DNA of 64,000 nt from Siphlonurus alternatus (GCA_949825025.1 OX463782.1:4723501-4787500), one strand, 5' to 3'; shown: positions 24,785-36,686, counted from the stretch's first letter. A program made the numbers and translations. The notes: generated by a model not told the origin, from the letters alone.

Positions 24785-24923
24785 TATAAATATCCACAAA
24801 GAATTTAGTATCATTGTTGTTAACCTAGAAAATTTTAATACCAGAATTTGATATCAAATCTAGTAGTAAAAATAAAGCAGTAAAATCTGGTACGAGAAAT
24901 TTATAGGTTAAAAATAAGTGTTT

Positions 24924-25133
24924 AAAGGTGGATATTCATGTGCGATTTCAAGCCTGCGTTGCGACGCGAATAATACACACTTGCTGTAACATCCATTAAC
25001 GGCCATATTTGGCAATTAAAAGAAAAAGAGCATCGTAATTAAACGCGATGACCTGCGAATTCGCTCGCTGCATAAGATTTCATTGTTTTTACGTTGAAAT
25101 CGCGCCGTTGTCGCTCATGAAAATCCATCTTTT
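24924..25133. mobile_element. miniature element, family M1 copy 2
   Basis: Left end AAAGGTGGATATTCATG and TGCGATTT; right end GAAATCGC...CATGAAAATCCATCTTT. Interior blocks CACTTGCTGTAAC, GGCCATATTTGG and AAAGAGCATCGTAATT are shared with 43236-43460. About 210 bp, no coding capacity. Confidence 0.65.
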
Positions 25134-25280
25134 GTAAAATCTTTGTGAATACCACTATAAACATTAAATTTATATTAATTGCATCTTACGATGCATGACA
25201 GGAATTCTAATTATGCAGTTTTATTATAAAAGATTTTTCTGCACTTTTCTTTTTACACTTTTATTCCATTATAGCTTCTT

Positions 25281-25740
25281 TTGTCATTTAATCCATCAAT
25301 AAAAAAAGAACAATGTTTTTTATGTCATATAAAATATCATACTTCTGTACACCCATGGGCAAATGTATCTAAACTTATTCTCATTTCATCCCCAACAGAA
25401 TATGCTTTAGATTTAAAATATTTTAATGTTATAAAGAAACAACGTATCCATGATCAAGTACAACTTAAATTAGATGAACAAATAAGGTATGAAAGTGTAA
25501 TGCATACATCTGAGTGATATATTTTTGCCTTTGGGTGTACGTCCCCAGCTGGTAACAAGATTGAAGCGTCGTCTGAATTGGATCTCCCAGACGTTGATAT
25601 TGTTACGAGTCCGACGACGTTGAATCGATTTACTCAAATAATGACGCAGAAGCACTTCGCTAAATTGTATAAGCGTTACAATAGAATTTGTTCTTTTGCT
25701 TTAAAAAAATCTTTGATATCTACTTTATATATTTTAAGAT
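25281..25740 (+). pseudogene. unrecognised open segment with one in-frame stop
   Basis: Frame +3 is open from about 25272 to a TGA at 25515-25517 and then open again in the same frame to about 25740, roughly 150 codons with a single stop. The first part has no ATG start and holds CFLCHIKYHTSVHPW, with a Cys-x2-Cys and spaced His residues. The second part (about 25527-25700) is less AT-rich than its surroundings and encodes acidic and basic stretches. A pyrimidine-rich run ending in CCCCAG at about 25549 could be a splice acceptor. I do not recognise the protein. It may be an exon, a decayed transposon gene or chance. Confidence 0.22.
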
Positions 25741-26041
25741 AAGAAAAAAAAAATTGTGAATAAATTTGAATGGAAATTGCCTAAAATTTTTATTTGATGG
25801 AGTTGAATGGATTTTTCATTAAACATTATGCACACTCCATTTATTTATCCTAAAATGTTAAAGTTCACAATTTTTTTTTTAAAGACGCGAGGTTTTTGTT
25901 CGTTCATAAATACAAAACTAATTAATGAGCTGAACAAGGAACATAAGGAAAAAAGGAAAATCTTATTATTGATTATATATTAAGAGATTGGGAGTGTGGC
26001 ACTGTACAGTGACAGCTTCTTGTCCAACCACTGAAGTCAAT

Positions 26042-26068
26042 TAAAAAAAAAAAAAAAAAAAAAAAAAA
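26042..26068. repeat. poly(A) run
   Basis: About 26 consecutive A on the plus strand. On the minus strand it follows a B-box-like AGGTTCGATC (about 26075-26084), so the pair could mark the tail and head of tRNA-derived elements, but this is weak. Confidence 0.7.
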
Positions 26069-26149
26069 CATGTTGATCGAACCTAGGGGTAAATCGTTCC
26101 GCTTTTCCACTATGTAATTCCCCTGGCTTTGAACCCTTGCACTACCAGT

Positions 26150-26295
26150 CCATTGAAAAAAGCTGTAATGTCCATCCTGATTCCTGACTGAGGTTTCCAC
26201 GTTTTCCTCATTCAAAGGTAAATGCCGGCAAGGATGGATATTGCAAGGCCGTGGATGACCCTATTCCAGACGAGCCCATGAAAAGCATTATAAGC
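26150..26295 (+). repeat. dispersed repeat family R2, copy 1
   Basis: Blocks TGTCCATCCTGATTCCTGAC, TGAGGTTTCCACG, TTTTCCTCA and AAATGCCGG. A close relative is at 40778-40915. Reverse-oriented fragments are at about 1245-1300 and 4985-5030. From memory, similar phrases are common in hemimetabolous insect genomes; I cannot verify this here. Confidence 0.5.
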
Positions 26296-27220
26296 CTGCG
26301 TCCCAAATGTCTATTCTCGCCTACTACCCTACCCTACAATGAAGGCGAAATTTAGGACGCATCATATGTGCCCTACTTATATAGAGGCTATATTGGAGGA
26401 AAGGGGAAAGTTCATTTTGGGTCCTACAGTGGACGAAAAAGTGATTTGGAACGCAGGGAAAGCATTATGTTAAGGTTTCAAAAGGCTCGGGTTGTAACTT
26501 ATTGATTAATTTAATTAGAAGTACCCAAAAACCATAAAAAATATACTTTTTACACTGCAAAAGAACCATGGAATATTATTTTCATTCTTTCCTACAGTTT
26601 CATTAGAAAGTCTTAACACAATGTTATTTTTTGTATTATCCGTATATAGAAAGTCTGTGATATTTGAGCTATAAAAACTGTTTTAATTAAATTTAACACT
26701 CTATATATCCTAATTAAAATCTCATAAGAAAATTTCTGAAGAGGGAATACGTGTTTTAGTGCAGTAATAAAATAGTTGAAGGACAAATATAATATTTTAA
26801 AGTTTTAAACCACCGCCATCATTATTTAACTTTTCCGATTTATAAACATTTTCTTTTCTTTATTAGGTCAATGATAAAAAAATTTAAAACTTTTCTGACA
26901 TCGATCCAAAATTTACTACTTCTTAAAAATTCACATCATGCAACGATTATATTTATAATATATTTTAAACCGATTCACATTTTTTTTTACATCAGATCCC
27001 TGTTCTTTTTTCTTTACTATAAGTTAAAAATGATCAATAAAGAAACCTCCCACACCTGTGCGTGGCATGCTATAGAACACAGCTGACAAAAATATACTTT
27101 ATAACTGCATATAGCAACAAAGCACGTGTGTTCAGCAAAGTAGCATTCACACCAAAATTGAGAATTGAATTACTGGATGCACTAAAAGTTGATATTAATT
27201 TTTTTTATCGAACCGTAAAC
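26296..27220. other. AT-rich stretch without a gene
   Basis: No coding region supported. The 71-codon frames near 26871-27277 carry no recognised domain. Confidence 0.5.
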
Positions 27221-27426
27221 CTCTGGATAGGACAAACTTTACTTCTGCCTCATTTGCTAGAGCTGCAGCTTCAATAGACAGAAAGATGCAGATTTGCAAT
27301 TTTGGGAGGTGTAAGAAGAGAACACTTAGTCTATATATAAAAATAGTTTTGGTTCTCCACGCCTGGATGGACTGCGTGGTAACGGCTATCAACAAAGCAG
27401 GAGTAACGTTCGTGGTGTCCAGAGAT
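27221..27426. mobile_element. inverted-repeat miniature element, family M5 copy 1
   Basis: Left end CTCTGGATAGGACAAACTTT, right end as reverse complement TCTGGACACCACGAACGTTA. Interior: CTCATTTGCTAGAGCTGCAG, AGATGCAGATTTGCAATTTT and, nearer the right end, GGACTGCGTGGTAAC. Other members are at 37245-37484, 48788-48950 and 50700-51042 (split). The short frames over it are not genes. Confidence 0.6.
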
Positions 27427-27954
27427 ATGATGTGTGTCTTATGGGAATTGTCAGATAGAAAAAACTGAAGACATTCATCCTATCACATCTTATTTATATA
27501 CGACTCATGAGCTTACTCTATACCGTCAAGGGAACGTGAGAACTGCATTTTTTTTTATCTTGTATATCCCTCTAAGATACTTTTGTATTATAGACTCCTT
27601 TTTTTTCTATTATTCGCTATATTTATTTTCGTACTTACTTTTTACACAAAAAAATTACTTCTTATATGATAGAGCTAGGAATAAATAAAAAGTATGCAAT
27701 AAGAAATTTTCATATCTTCCAAAACGGTATTCAAAATAAAGATGAATATTATACGGAATGGGAAGTCATTGAAAAATATCGCAGGTATTTCTGGTTATTG
27801 TTATTCACCTATGGCGTCACTGCAACAAAAACTGCATACTTTACGGATAAAAAAGATTCTGAATCATAATATACCATTCCTACCTATATAGCATCTGTTA
27901 CAAAAATTTACTTACTTTTCATTTTTAATGAACACCTGCATAATTTGTTTTAGT

Positions 27955-28264
27955 GCAGAAATTAATAGAGGGTGCCAAATTATAATTGATTTTTTTTTTT
28001 TTTTAGATTTTTTTGAGTTCAGGAACAATTAAAAAAAATATTGAAACTGTGACTACGCCCCCTGGAGGCATCAATAGGCGTTTATATACTTTATATTAGT
28101 TTATATACAGGCCCTATCTTTTTATTAAGGATCCAGAGGGGCCAACAGAACTTTCAATAATTCTTATAAATATTTCCGGGACTCAAAAAAATCTGAATAA
28201 ATTCATAGTAACATACTTTAGTATATAATCTATTCATTTTTTGCAATAAAATTGTTATGCAGTT
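27955..28264. mobile_element. long-hairpin miniature element, family H copy 4
   Basis: Left arm GTGCAGAAATTAATAGAGGG and right arm AATCTATTCATTTTTTGCAA. Centre with GCCCCCTGGAGGC and CCTATCTTTTTATTAAGGAT. More diverged than copies 2, 5 and 6. Confidence 0.6.
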
Positions 28265-28708
28265 TTTCCATTCAATACTATAGTATATATATTTCATTTT
28301 GAATTTTTATCTTTCATTGCAGCCCTCAAGGTTGCATAAAATTAGGGAAAATTATTTTTATTATTCAGAGAAAAATATTACATTTATATCGGTTTTAAGT
28401 TTTAATGCCTTTTTTTCTACTGGGAAGATTATTAATAAATCCCATAGAATTTTAACCTGTAGGCAGGTCATTTAAATATATCTCAAACAACTCATGCGCC
28501 TTATTGTACAGTACGTGTTTTTGTGATTATATGCTTTCAAAAAATTTATAACATAATATGTAGCTTAAAAAAGTATAGCTAAAATTCAAACAATTTTCAT
28601 TCAAAGCATTGCTTGGGGCTCCGTTTGTAGTTTCATGACTTCGAAATATAAAAATGTAATTTCTTCTCTAGGTATATAAACTTACATGCATGAACGTGAC
28701 GTTGATAG
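28265..28708. other. AT-rich stretch without a gene
   Basis: Nothing recognised. Confidence 0.5.
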
Positions 28709-28721
28709 TGACGTCACGTGA
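28709..28721. promoter_or_regulatory. overlapping CRE and E-box motifs
   Basis: TGACGTCA (28709-28716) runs into CACGTGAC, giving GTGACGTCACGTGAC. CRE/ATF and bHLH factors recognise such cores in general. No gene start is seen nearby. Confidence 0.3.
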
Positions 28722-28958
28722 CTTGAAGTCACAACATTTTTAGATCTTCATTTAAGATGCGAACATAAAACACGAGTCAATTAATACTACAGTTTAACCA
28801 ATTAAAAATTCCTTGCTGACGTATTTGATACCGGAAGATAGCCAGAAATAATCAATTATCGGTATTCTAATATTTAAATTTTACAGAGATCTTGATTTTT
28901 TTAAATATTAAAAATACTGAAATGCTTTCAAACTTTAATTCCCACGTGTACGCTATAG

Positions 28959-29240
28959 AGGGGATTGCGCTGACGTCACGCGAGGAGGGCCAGAATGCAC
29001 GGACTAGCATATATAAACAAAGTGTGCAATAATTTTTTACTTAACTTAATAAAATAAATCGAGTTTAAAAACTTCAAAAATACTTTAACAGTACACGATA
29101 GAACTCATAAAAAAAATCTCACCGCCAAAAAACCGTTAAAAGTATTTTTATAATTTTTTTTTCGTCATTTTGCCTATGCTCACTGTATAATCTGGCCTGC
29201 CAAAACTTTCTCTTTTCCCTTACTCCTGCACCTCCTTCGC
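28959..29240 (+). repeat. dispersed repeat family R3, uninterrupted copy
   Basis: GGGGATTGCGCTGACGTCA, AGAATGCACGGACTAGCATA, ATAAAATAAATC and AAAAATCTCACCGCCAAAAAA all recur in the same order at 59889-60345, where a 161-bp hairpin interrupts it. It shows the empty site GCATATATAAAC (about 29007-29018). TGACGTCA lies 36 bp before TATATAA, a promoter-like arrangement. The 92-codon minus-strand frame overlapping it has no recognised domain. Confidence 0.65.
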
Positions 29241-29511
29241 AATGTATTATTATAGGGAAACCCTTCACCCGCCTCACGTAAACATAAACAGAAATCAGCT
29301 CTATAAAGCATTTGTACCTTATTATATAGTATTTGATTTCGTAATACTGGAAAAAAATCCCCCTTTTTGCATTAAACTTGTATAGTATAGTACACAACAG
29401 ATGTGAATGCCTTGTAACATTATATATATTAGATTTATTTGTGCCTAATTGGTTTAAACTACAGCTTTAAGAGACGTACAGCCTCAAAATAATGATATAA
29501 TTTATATATTT

Positions 29512-29640
29512 CTTGAATGCGATTCCTTGCATGAAAACTCCACTTGTTTTATTTGGAGATGGAATTTTTGTGTAAGGAAAATTTACATGTGAAAATAGAA
29601 AAATTGGTGTATGTAATACCGACTTTAGATGCAGATATAC
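29512..29640. mobile_element. inverted-repeat element, family M6 copy 1 (partial)
   Basis: TGTAAGGAAAATTTACATG and AAAAATTGGTGTATGTAATA then CCGACTTTA match 57598-57742. The left end is eroded. Family relatives are also at 37662-37740. Confidence 0.45.
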
Positions 29641-31024
29641 ACTTTTAAGAGACGTAAGAAAAAGTAAAGTTTCTCCATATAGATCACGTGACAACTTTAA
29701 CAAAAAAAAAATCACGTTTAACGTTCATGGTGTCACGAAGTGTACAAAAACACTTAGTACTTTCTGAGATAAAATCTTAAAACGTGAATCAATGACCCTT
29801 CTTCACGGCGTCACGTGACAAGGGTGTTCAGGGTCACTTTACCCGGCCGTTGGAGACCAAAGTGCGGGAATATTGATCTGCTAAGACCCCGCCACAATCA
29901 CGCACCACCCCCGCGCATCAAGTTTGGATAACAACCATCTCTACAGTGTGTTAAGACTTTAAGGTATTATCATGGGCAATAACGTATTTTATAATTAAGG
30001 TGTGTTAAATGTTAAATTATATATTTACATATGAACTTTTAAATTATACCTTGGATTAATGTATTAAAAAAAAATATTATATACAAACATTTCAAGTAGG
30101 TTTTCATTTTTGTTGATGTTTTATTAAAATTAATGTGAGTAATAGGCTACTTTAATTTTAAAATTTAAAAAAAATATAAATACATTAACTTATCAAGCTA
30201 AATCCTTCAACATATTTGTCATAAATTTATAATGTCGGCTTACTCATTTAATGGAAAAGTAATACTTTTAAATTGTAAAAACAGCCTTCTATGGATAATT
30301 AAATTTCATTTTCAACGATCTGAAACAAATTAAAACACGTCATTAGTCCTTTTTTATAACAAAAATGAAAAATAATGTTATAAAGATTTTTATTTATTAT
30401 TTTTTTTAATCTATTTTTTAAATAATATTCCAATCAACTCTACAGCTCTGTTTTCCATGCATATCAAATTTATATAAAATTGCTTACTGATTAATTAATT
30501 GAATGGTTTTATTTTGATAAACAATTATATTTTTCTTACAATGAAGAGTATATATCTTAAGAGAGGGGTTGCTTACCATGTTTTTTTTTAAATGACACTA
30601 TATAAGGATAATTAGGTATTATATTATCAAGGTTTAGGCTGTCTCAAATTGTACAATGTGGAGCAAAGAAAATGTCACGATCTGTTTCCGTATAGTGACG
30701 AGACGGTATCGTGGAATAACTTCTGCTTGATGCTGAGTGAATCGTAGAATTACTGCAACCAAACATTCTTTTTGACTTCCCATCAAACTTGAACAATTTC
30801 GGAAACAGACATAAACGACATTCAATCAAAATTCCAAAGGAAATAGAAAAGAAATAAAGGCCATAAGAAAGAAGTAAGTGGTGTTTTTTCCCCCACAAAA
30901 ATCGGTTTCATCAAAGGAAAAGAAATCATGTAAAAATGTGAATGTCCACTCTTATAGATTGTGGTAGACTCAACCACTTTCTTTTGATTTTTTTATTTTT
31001 AAACATAGCCATGCCTCATGTATG
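29641..31024. other. mostly AT-rich stretch without a recognised gene
   Basis: Positions 29820-29950 are locally GC-richer but have no coding or RNA signal I recognise. Two overlapping minus-strand frames at 30634-30898 (63 and 84 codons) occupy a region of more even base use. No domain was seen, and neither is accepted. Confidence 0.4.
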
Positions 31025-31245
31025 TACAGTCTCTGTTAATAAAAGTGGAACACGTCGCATGCTGGAGAACACCATAAGTTTACTTGCAGTGCTGAACTGG
31101 CAACACTGCCTAACATTTTGTCCATCTAGACTCGTAACCTGCAGAACTCTGACGGTGTTGTCAGATCAGTCAAGTGAGTATGAACTGATGGTGCTCACAT
31201 CACTCCGGCATGCGACGTGTTTCACTTTTATTGATTAAGACTGTA
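31025..31245. mobile_element. Tc1/mariner-like miniature element, copy D
   Basis: 221 bp. Left end TACAGTCTCTGTTAATAAAA then GTGGAACACGTCGCATGC; the right end is the near reverse complement, GCATGCGACGTGTTTCAC to GATTAAGACTGTA. TA-bounded. Arms of about 40 bp differ at only a few positions. Internally, CTGGCAACACTGCC also echoes copies A and B. The 98-codon frame spanning it comes from the element and is not a host gene. Confidence 0.75.
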
Positions 31246-32201
31246 CACTTTGGGATATCACTCTGAACAATATAAAGGGATAGCATAACAGGATAACGTT
31301 ACCTCTGCTCTCAGAGCTTGGTTATTTTAACGCTTGAATATATTGAAAAAAATATAGTATCTAGATTGTATCCCGGTCTTACCTATATAGCTATCACAAT
31401 TACTCACAATGTGTTGAAGCTGCTGTTAAAATTAATCAAGTAGGAGAAACGTTTGAACATTCCCATCAATATACTGCATAAACCTCATATTTAATAATTA
31501 TAAGTATTATAACGTTAATAATAAATATAGTAATAATAATAATAATTTTATTTCAATTCTGGTTGTACAAGTCAACATTAATCAACATTAGTCAACATTA
31601 ATGTTAAATGTCAATATATATAAGGCACTTAAATTATTTGCAATTTTATAAATATAATAAGTTTAGTTAATAATTTATTTCATAAATTACATCAATTTTA
31701 CGTAATTAGATCTTGAATTCTAAATTTACTGGGCTTTAAATTACGTATAGTTGCTTTAATTTTAAGTTAACTTTTTAGACGTAAGCATCTGAACATGAGC
31801 TGAGTACTGAACTTTAAATCTAACATCTTATCTTAAGAGTCTCAAGTTACCTGCATCAATTACCCATACAAGAGTGAACTCGGCTTACGTTGAATATTTC
31901 ATTAGTGTCCCTAAGGCTATGCAGCGTAGGTTTAGCTTAAAACTACAGTGAAACTATCTTAATGAGGAATCGGAAGTGAAGCTATTTTATCTGTTCTAAA
32001 ACTTTAAATGTGGCCTTAAGGCTTTGTGAATGCCCCCTTAAGATTTTACAAAGTGTTGTAAGTCGGTACTAATGATCTGAGGTTAATTTTAATATTGAAA
32101 TAAAATATCAAAATCCAGTACACATATGTATTTTCTGTTGAGACATAATGTTAATATTATTGTTTCTAACGTTAACTGTACACATATGCACGTATTGTAT
32201 C
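31246..32201. other. AT-rich stretch without a gene
   Basis: No gene recognised. A short tandem of TCAACATTA-like decamers lies at about 31569-31605. Confidence 0.5.
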
Positions 32202-32586
32202 TTAAGGGGAAGGTAACATGGATCAGCTGATTGATGTACTCTCATTTGATTAATATGTTAACTTAAGCAATGTGACAAAAATTCTGATTTTTTTAGAGAG
32301 AGATTTTAGTCTATAAACCACAAAAAAAAATCAAAACAATTATTCGAGCCATTTTTTTAAATTAATATTTTTTAGTCGGCTCTCTATGCCCTATGTTAAA
32401 AATTTTAGGATTCAATTAAAGAAATCATCTTCAATAATTGTTTTGAAATTTTTTGTGGCTTTTTAACTTTTTAGGCACTAAAATCTGTTTCTCAAAAAAT
32501 TTCAGAATTTTTGTCCAATAAAAAGATTTACATTTTAATCAAATTGGACTATGTCGATCAGCTGATCAGTGTTACCTTCCCCTTAA
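32202..32586. mobile_element. TTAA-bounded hairpin element, family T copy 1
   Basis: TTAA (32202-32205 and 32583-32586) encloses GGGGAAGGTAACATGGATCA ... GATCAGTGTTACCTTCCCC. Arms of roughly 180 bp pair imperfectly throughout, including AAAATTCTGATTTTTTTA. The subterminal CAGCTGATC motif is shared with 39270-39654. TTAA is the piggyBac target, but because it is itself a palindrome it could also belong to the ends. Confidence 0.7.
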
Positions 32587-32623
32587 TTATAATTGTCATT
32601 CCAACTGCTTTCTTAAGTATAGA

Positions 32624-33632
32624 TTTAACACCAGAGTCTTCTGCGCGCAATGTTTCTAACAAAACATTGTTCAATGTCTGTCGCGTGGCCCGATTATTGC
32701 GTGACGCTTTAGTTCCATTTTGCGCCCGCCAGAGTGACCAGAGGCGCCACTAGCGAGCGGTTTTTGTTGACTATGCGCCATTGTTTAACATAGGAAATTC
32801 GCGAGTTGACGCCTAAATGTAACGATAACTTCCAAAATATCACACCAAAAGTATAAAAAAATATCATTATTTCGTACTACATTGATCCAGGTAATGTAAA
32901 AAATTAATTATTAGTAAATGTAACGGTACTTTATCTTATTTTTAGCACATAGAAAAGACGACGCAGACTGAGGTTGGCGTTTCATTGCCTTTAATGTGAT
33001 TCTATGCAATCATAGATGTTAGATGGGACTCCAGTCACTCCAGCATTAAAGTCTAAAAGCATAGAAACTTGTAAATTATCGAATTACTGCTATATCTTCA
33101 GGATATAAGAAATTCAAAGGTACAATTTTAAAACCCTATTATATTGCTTTTTATTTTTAAATAAATCCACAAATGGACACTGGTGCGGCTGGTAAGGGCA
33201 GCCAAGTCCTGCCAGAACTGCTAGCTAAAAGATTTTAGAGCTTACAAGCCCTTGGGAACACAGAAATGATATACATTACTTACACCATGGTTATCGCTCC
33301 ACATTTCTTCGACCGTTTCAATGATAAAAAACCGTTAAAAATTCTTAATTTTTTCTATAAAATTGCCGCGCATGTTTTTTTCCATTTCACTTGATTTTTG
33401 AAAACATGTCCTCAATTTTCTAATTATTTCTATTAGTTTTTCATGTTATTCATAATGCTTCCCTTGATAATTACCGCTCGCTGGTGGCGCCGCCACCGGC
33501 AAAAAATTGTAAACAGCGGAGTTTGTTTACTTTTTTCCTTTCTCGCGTTCAACAATCGAAAATTACACCACGCGACAGACATTGAACAATGTTTTGTTAG
33601 AAACATTGCGCGCAGAAGACTCTGTTTAACAC
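32624..33632. mobile_element. non-autonomous hAT-like element with 57-bp inverted ends
   Basis: Element 32632-33624 (993 bp). The ends CAGAGTCTTCTGCGCGCAAT continue as a perfect inverted repeat of about 57 bp up to GTCTGTCGCGTGG. A perfect 8-bp duplication TTTAACAC lies at 32624-32631 and 33625-33632, the hallmark length of hAT insertions. A second inverted pair (GGCGCCACTAGCGAGCGG near 32741 and its complement near 33476) lies further in. No transposase frame. The frames at 32511-32753 and 33433-33649 are built from the inverted ends. Confidence 0.85.
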
Positions 33633-34040
33633 ACATAAAATTTATATGAAATATGTTTCTTTCTCAAAATTTTTGATTTAATATATCTTAATTTTTAAAT
33701 TCATATTTTTTGAGGGACATTTCAATATAAATTGACTTGTCTTACGTTAGCTTAATTAACCTTAAATGAAATTTTATGAAGAACATCGATTAATAATCGA
33801 AATTGATACTCGAAGACTAAACACCATTAGTTTCTCTCGTAAATGGGACATAGACTTGAGAGTATCTTTAGTGGTAACATCGTTCTAGTGCCCCCGCAGT
33901 CTAGGGGGCTCAAAGAGGTAGGACGACAATGACAAAAGATGCCCGCAGCTTCACCTGCTGAGATCCGAGACTTTACAAAGGAAGCCCTCGAGGGGTCCTC
34001 GCAGATGACTTGCGTCACGTCAAGAAGTTAACCCACCACA
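33633..34040. other. gap with a GC-richer patch
   Basis: Positions 33880-34020 are GC-richer and include the near-palindrome GCCCCCGCAGTCTAGGGGGC. A 63-codon minus-strand frame crosses it with no recognisable domain. Possibly the remnant of an unidentified repeat. Confidence 0.35.
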
Positions 34041-34352
34041 GCTCTCTCTCTCTCTCTTCTTTTCCATCTCACTGTATTTTCACTCTCTCCTTCTCTCCCT
34101 CTCTCTTTCCCACTGTCCCTACCTATCTTTCTCGCTCTTCTCCCTCTCTCCCTGTATCCTTCTCTCTCCATCTCTCTCTCCCGCTATTTTCTCTATCCCT
34201 GCCTCCCTCTCTCTCCTTGCCTTTCACTCTCCATTTCTATCTCCATCCCGCCCTCTTTCTCTTACTCTCTCGCTCTCTCTCCCTGCCGCCCTCTTCCTCT
34301 GGCTCTCTTCCTCTCTCTCCATTCCTCTCTCTTTTTTCTCTCTTTCTCTCAT
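34041..34352 (+). repeat. imperfect pyrimidine-rich (CT)-type tract
   Basis: About 310 bp of TCTC/CCCT-rich sequence with scattered interruptions, an aged CT microsatellite. The 140-codon frame across it is Ser/Leu/Pro low complexity. Confidence 0.9.
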
Positions 34353-35088
34353 ATACAACTATATGGCTGCATGTACAGACCGTAACGAAAGTTAGAAGTA
34401 AGCTGGACTACAAACTTTCAACTCATATTTAGGATCAAAGACTTTCTTTCAGAACTTATAAACTCTTTACTGATCATTATATTGTTCAAAACGTTTCTAT
34501 AAATAGAAGTTACATATTTTTTATCGAGATTATAGCAATCATAGCGATGTTTTAAAATTATTTTCCATCATAAACTAATAACGACCTTTACAGTTTTTTT
34601 TATATATATATATAGAGATATAATTAAATTCTTTCAGAAATTTATGACTACCTTGTTTTAAAGCCATGTTTATGATGTCAAGTAGCAATGATATTAAATA
34701 TCATCCCTTTGTCTTCTCGGTTTTTTAAGTACCTTATTAGAATATTTTTTCAAAAAAAATTCATGTATCAACATTAAGCTGTACCATATTTACAACCATT
34801 AACCATTTTTAATTCAAGAATAGTTCACCTCTGCTACAGTACTCGATACGTCTATTATTACTTTCTTTGTCATAAAAATATAAAAAAACGTAGCATTTAT
34901 ATACTTTACATTCACCTGGAGATAGCACGAACTATGTCCGTATATTTTATTCTGTATAATTATAATGGCCTTGATAAAATTTAATATTGTTTTATGGGGT
35001 ACCTATTATAGAATACGTGCTCTAATCACTTTTCTGAAAGTTACAAATCTGCATGTCCAACTCTGCGCCTTCAACCTGCAGTGCCTGT
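34353..35088. other. AT-rich stretch without a gene
   Basis: Nothing recognised. Confidence 0.5.
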
Positions 35089-35090
35089 AA

Positions 35091-35287
35091 GGGCTGTCTC
35101 ACACAGAATCGCATGACTTCGCAACGTATAATGGTAAAAAAATAAGGACACTTGCGATCAGGTGTACGCGCGCACACAGCTTCGTATCGTATCGCATGCG
35201 ATCGTACGTTTTTTCATTTATAACCCGTTCTAAATTTTTTATCAACGATACCATACGATACGATACAATGGCAGTGTGCGATTCCCC
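35091..35287. mobile_element. miniature element, family M7 copy 1
   Basis: Begins GGGCTGTCTCACACAGAATC and ends GCAGTGTGCGATTCCCC, short imperfect inverted ends. The interior has TGCGATCAGGTGTACGCGCG, CGTATCGTATCGCATGCGAT and ACGATACCATACGATACGAT. A close relative is at 50776-50973. Unusually rich in CG and CGAT for this window. Confidence 0.65.
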
Positions 35288-35289
35288 TA

Positions 35290-36686
35290 AATGAAGCGTA
35301 AGTAATGTTCCTGCTGTACCGAGGTATATACCTATACTGTATATTGCAATTATAAGGTAATCATCACATATAGGAACAAAACAGCTGATATCTACAGTAA
35401 TTAATGTGTTTATTTGACAATCAGTATGATCTTTATGACTTCACACTTATCATTATGTACTTCATATAAATTATATGAACGGTTGCATGTGTCTATCCAT
35501 TATATTGTAATCTTGACAGATTATCTGGTGTATATACTAATGTACACAGTATTGATATTTAGCTTATAAAAGAAGCTAAAAAAAAGGTAATTTTTCATTA
35601 AAAAAAATGCCTATCTATTATAGATCACATTTCATAGATAATATAATATGTTACAGTGTTATACTGATATGCAGGGAGAAAATGCGATTATATATACACA
35701 GATCATATGGAACGATAGCTAGAATGTATTTAGCAATGTTGCCACATTATGTAAATGACAACATTGCTAAATACATAAAAAAGTTAATGCTAGTGATAAT
35801 AGTGATAATATGTTCTGATGAAAAATAGCGTCGCTTTAATGTGCATGCCCCCATGCATGGGAATAGGGCCATTTTATCCTTAAATATCGGTACATAAGAC
35901 CTTAACTTCCTACATTATTATTAAACTGTTTACAGATAGATTCGAGTCCAGCCAAAGTCCTTAAAGAAAAGCCGTATTGGTTGAAATTGATTGATATCCA
36001 ATTAATATAAATAATATAGTAAGTTAAGTTTAAAATTCTTTCCATAATAAAAATTAAAAAAAAAATGATGGAGCAATAAATATGATATCTGTGACAAGAC
36101 ACAAAAGTGTTGTTTATCATTCAAGCGTGTCAACTTATGACATTGAAAAAGTAATATATGTCACAAATTTCTCGTGAGAAAACTAAGAAAAATGGCCACA
36201 TGCAGCAGTCATTATTTCGTGATGTATCTACCGAGAAGAGTATATAACACATTGCAAAAGTTGGAAAACATTTTCTGGAAAAGCAGTTTTTTTTAAAGCA
36301 GTACTGGATTTTTTTACTACAGCTTCCTCGACAAAAACTTCAACAATGCCATTTTATACAACATTGTTGTAATGTTTTAGAGTTTTAACAAGTCATTATA
36401 CTAAGAATAAAAATGTATTCTCAGTTGCTAGATATAAAAAAAAAAGCGTAATTATTTTAGTTGAATATTTTATACGTATATAATGGCAGTACTGTAATGT
36501 TTAAATATAAATGAAGTACTAAAAATTGTAAGATACACTAAATAGTTTACTAAAATAAAGTTATACTAGCTAGGAAAAATTGTACATTTAAGTGCCCGTT
36601 TTTCATGCAATTACACCCATTTTAGCTTAGGCTACTTGAACATAAAAACATAATTATTTACATAAATTTAGCAGGCTGTCTATTAA
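35290..36686. other. AT-rich stretch with one small hairpin
   Basis: No gene supported; frames at 35607-35828 and 35902-36120 lack recognisable features. A perfect 18-bp stem lies at 35724-35776. Confidence 0.5.
35724..35776. repeat. perfect 18-bp stem-loop
   Basis: ATGTATTTAGCAATGTTG (35724-35741) and its exact complement (35759-35776) around a 17-base loop. Could be a small RNA hairpin or a tiny inverted-repeat element. Confidence 0.6.

Noticed and set aside
30942..31238. 98-codon plus-strand frame
   Set aside because: It lies across a TA-bounded inverted-repeat element and is explained by it.
34010..34432. 140-codon plus-strand frame
   Set aside because: Ser/Leu/Pro low complexity from an imperfect CT tract.
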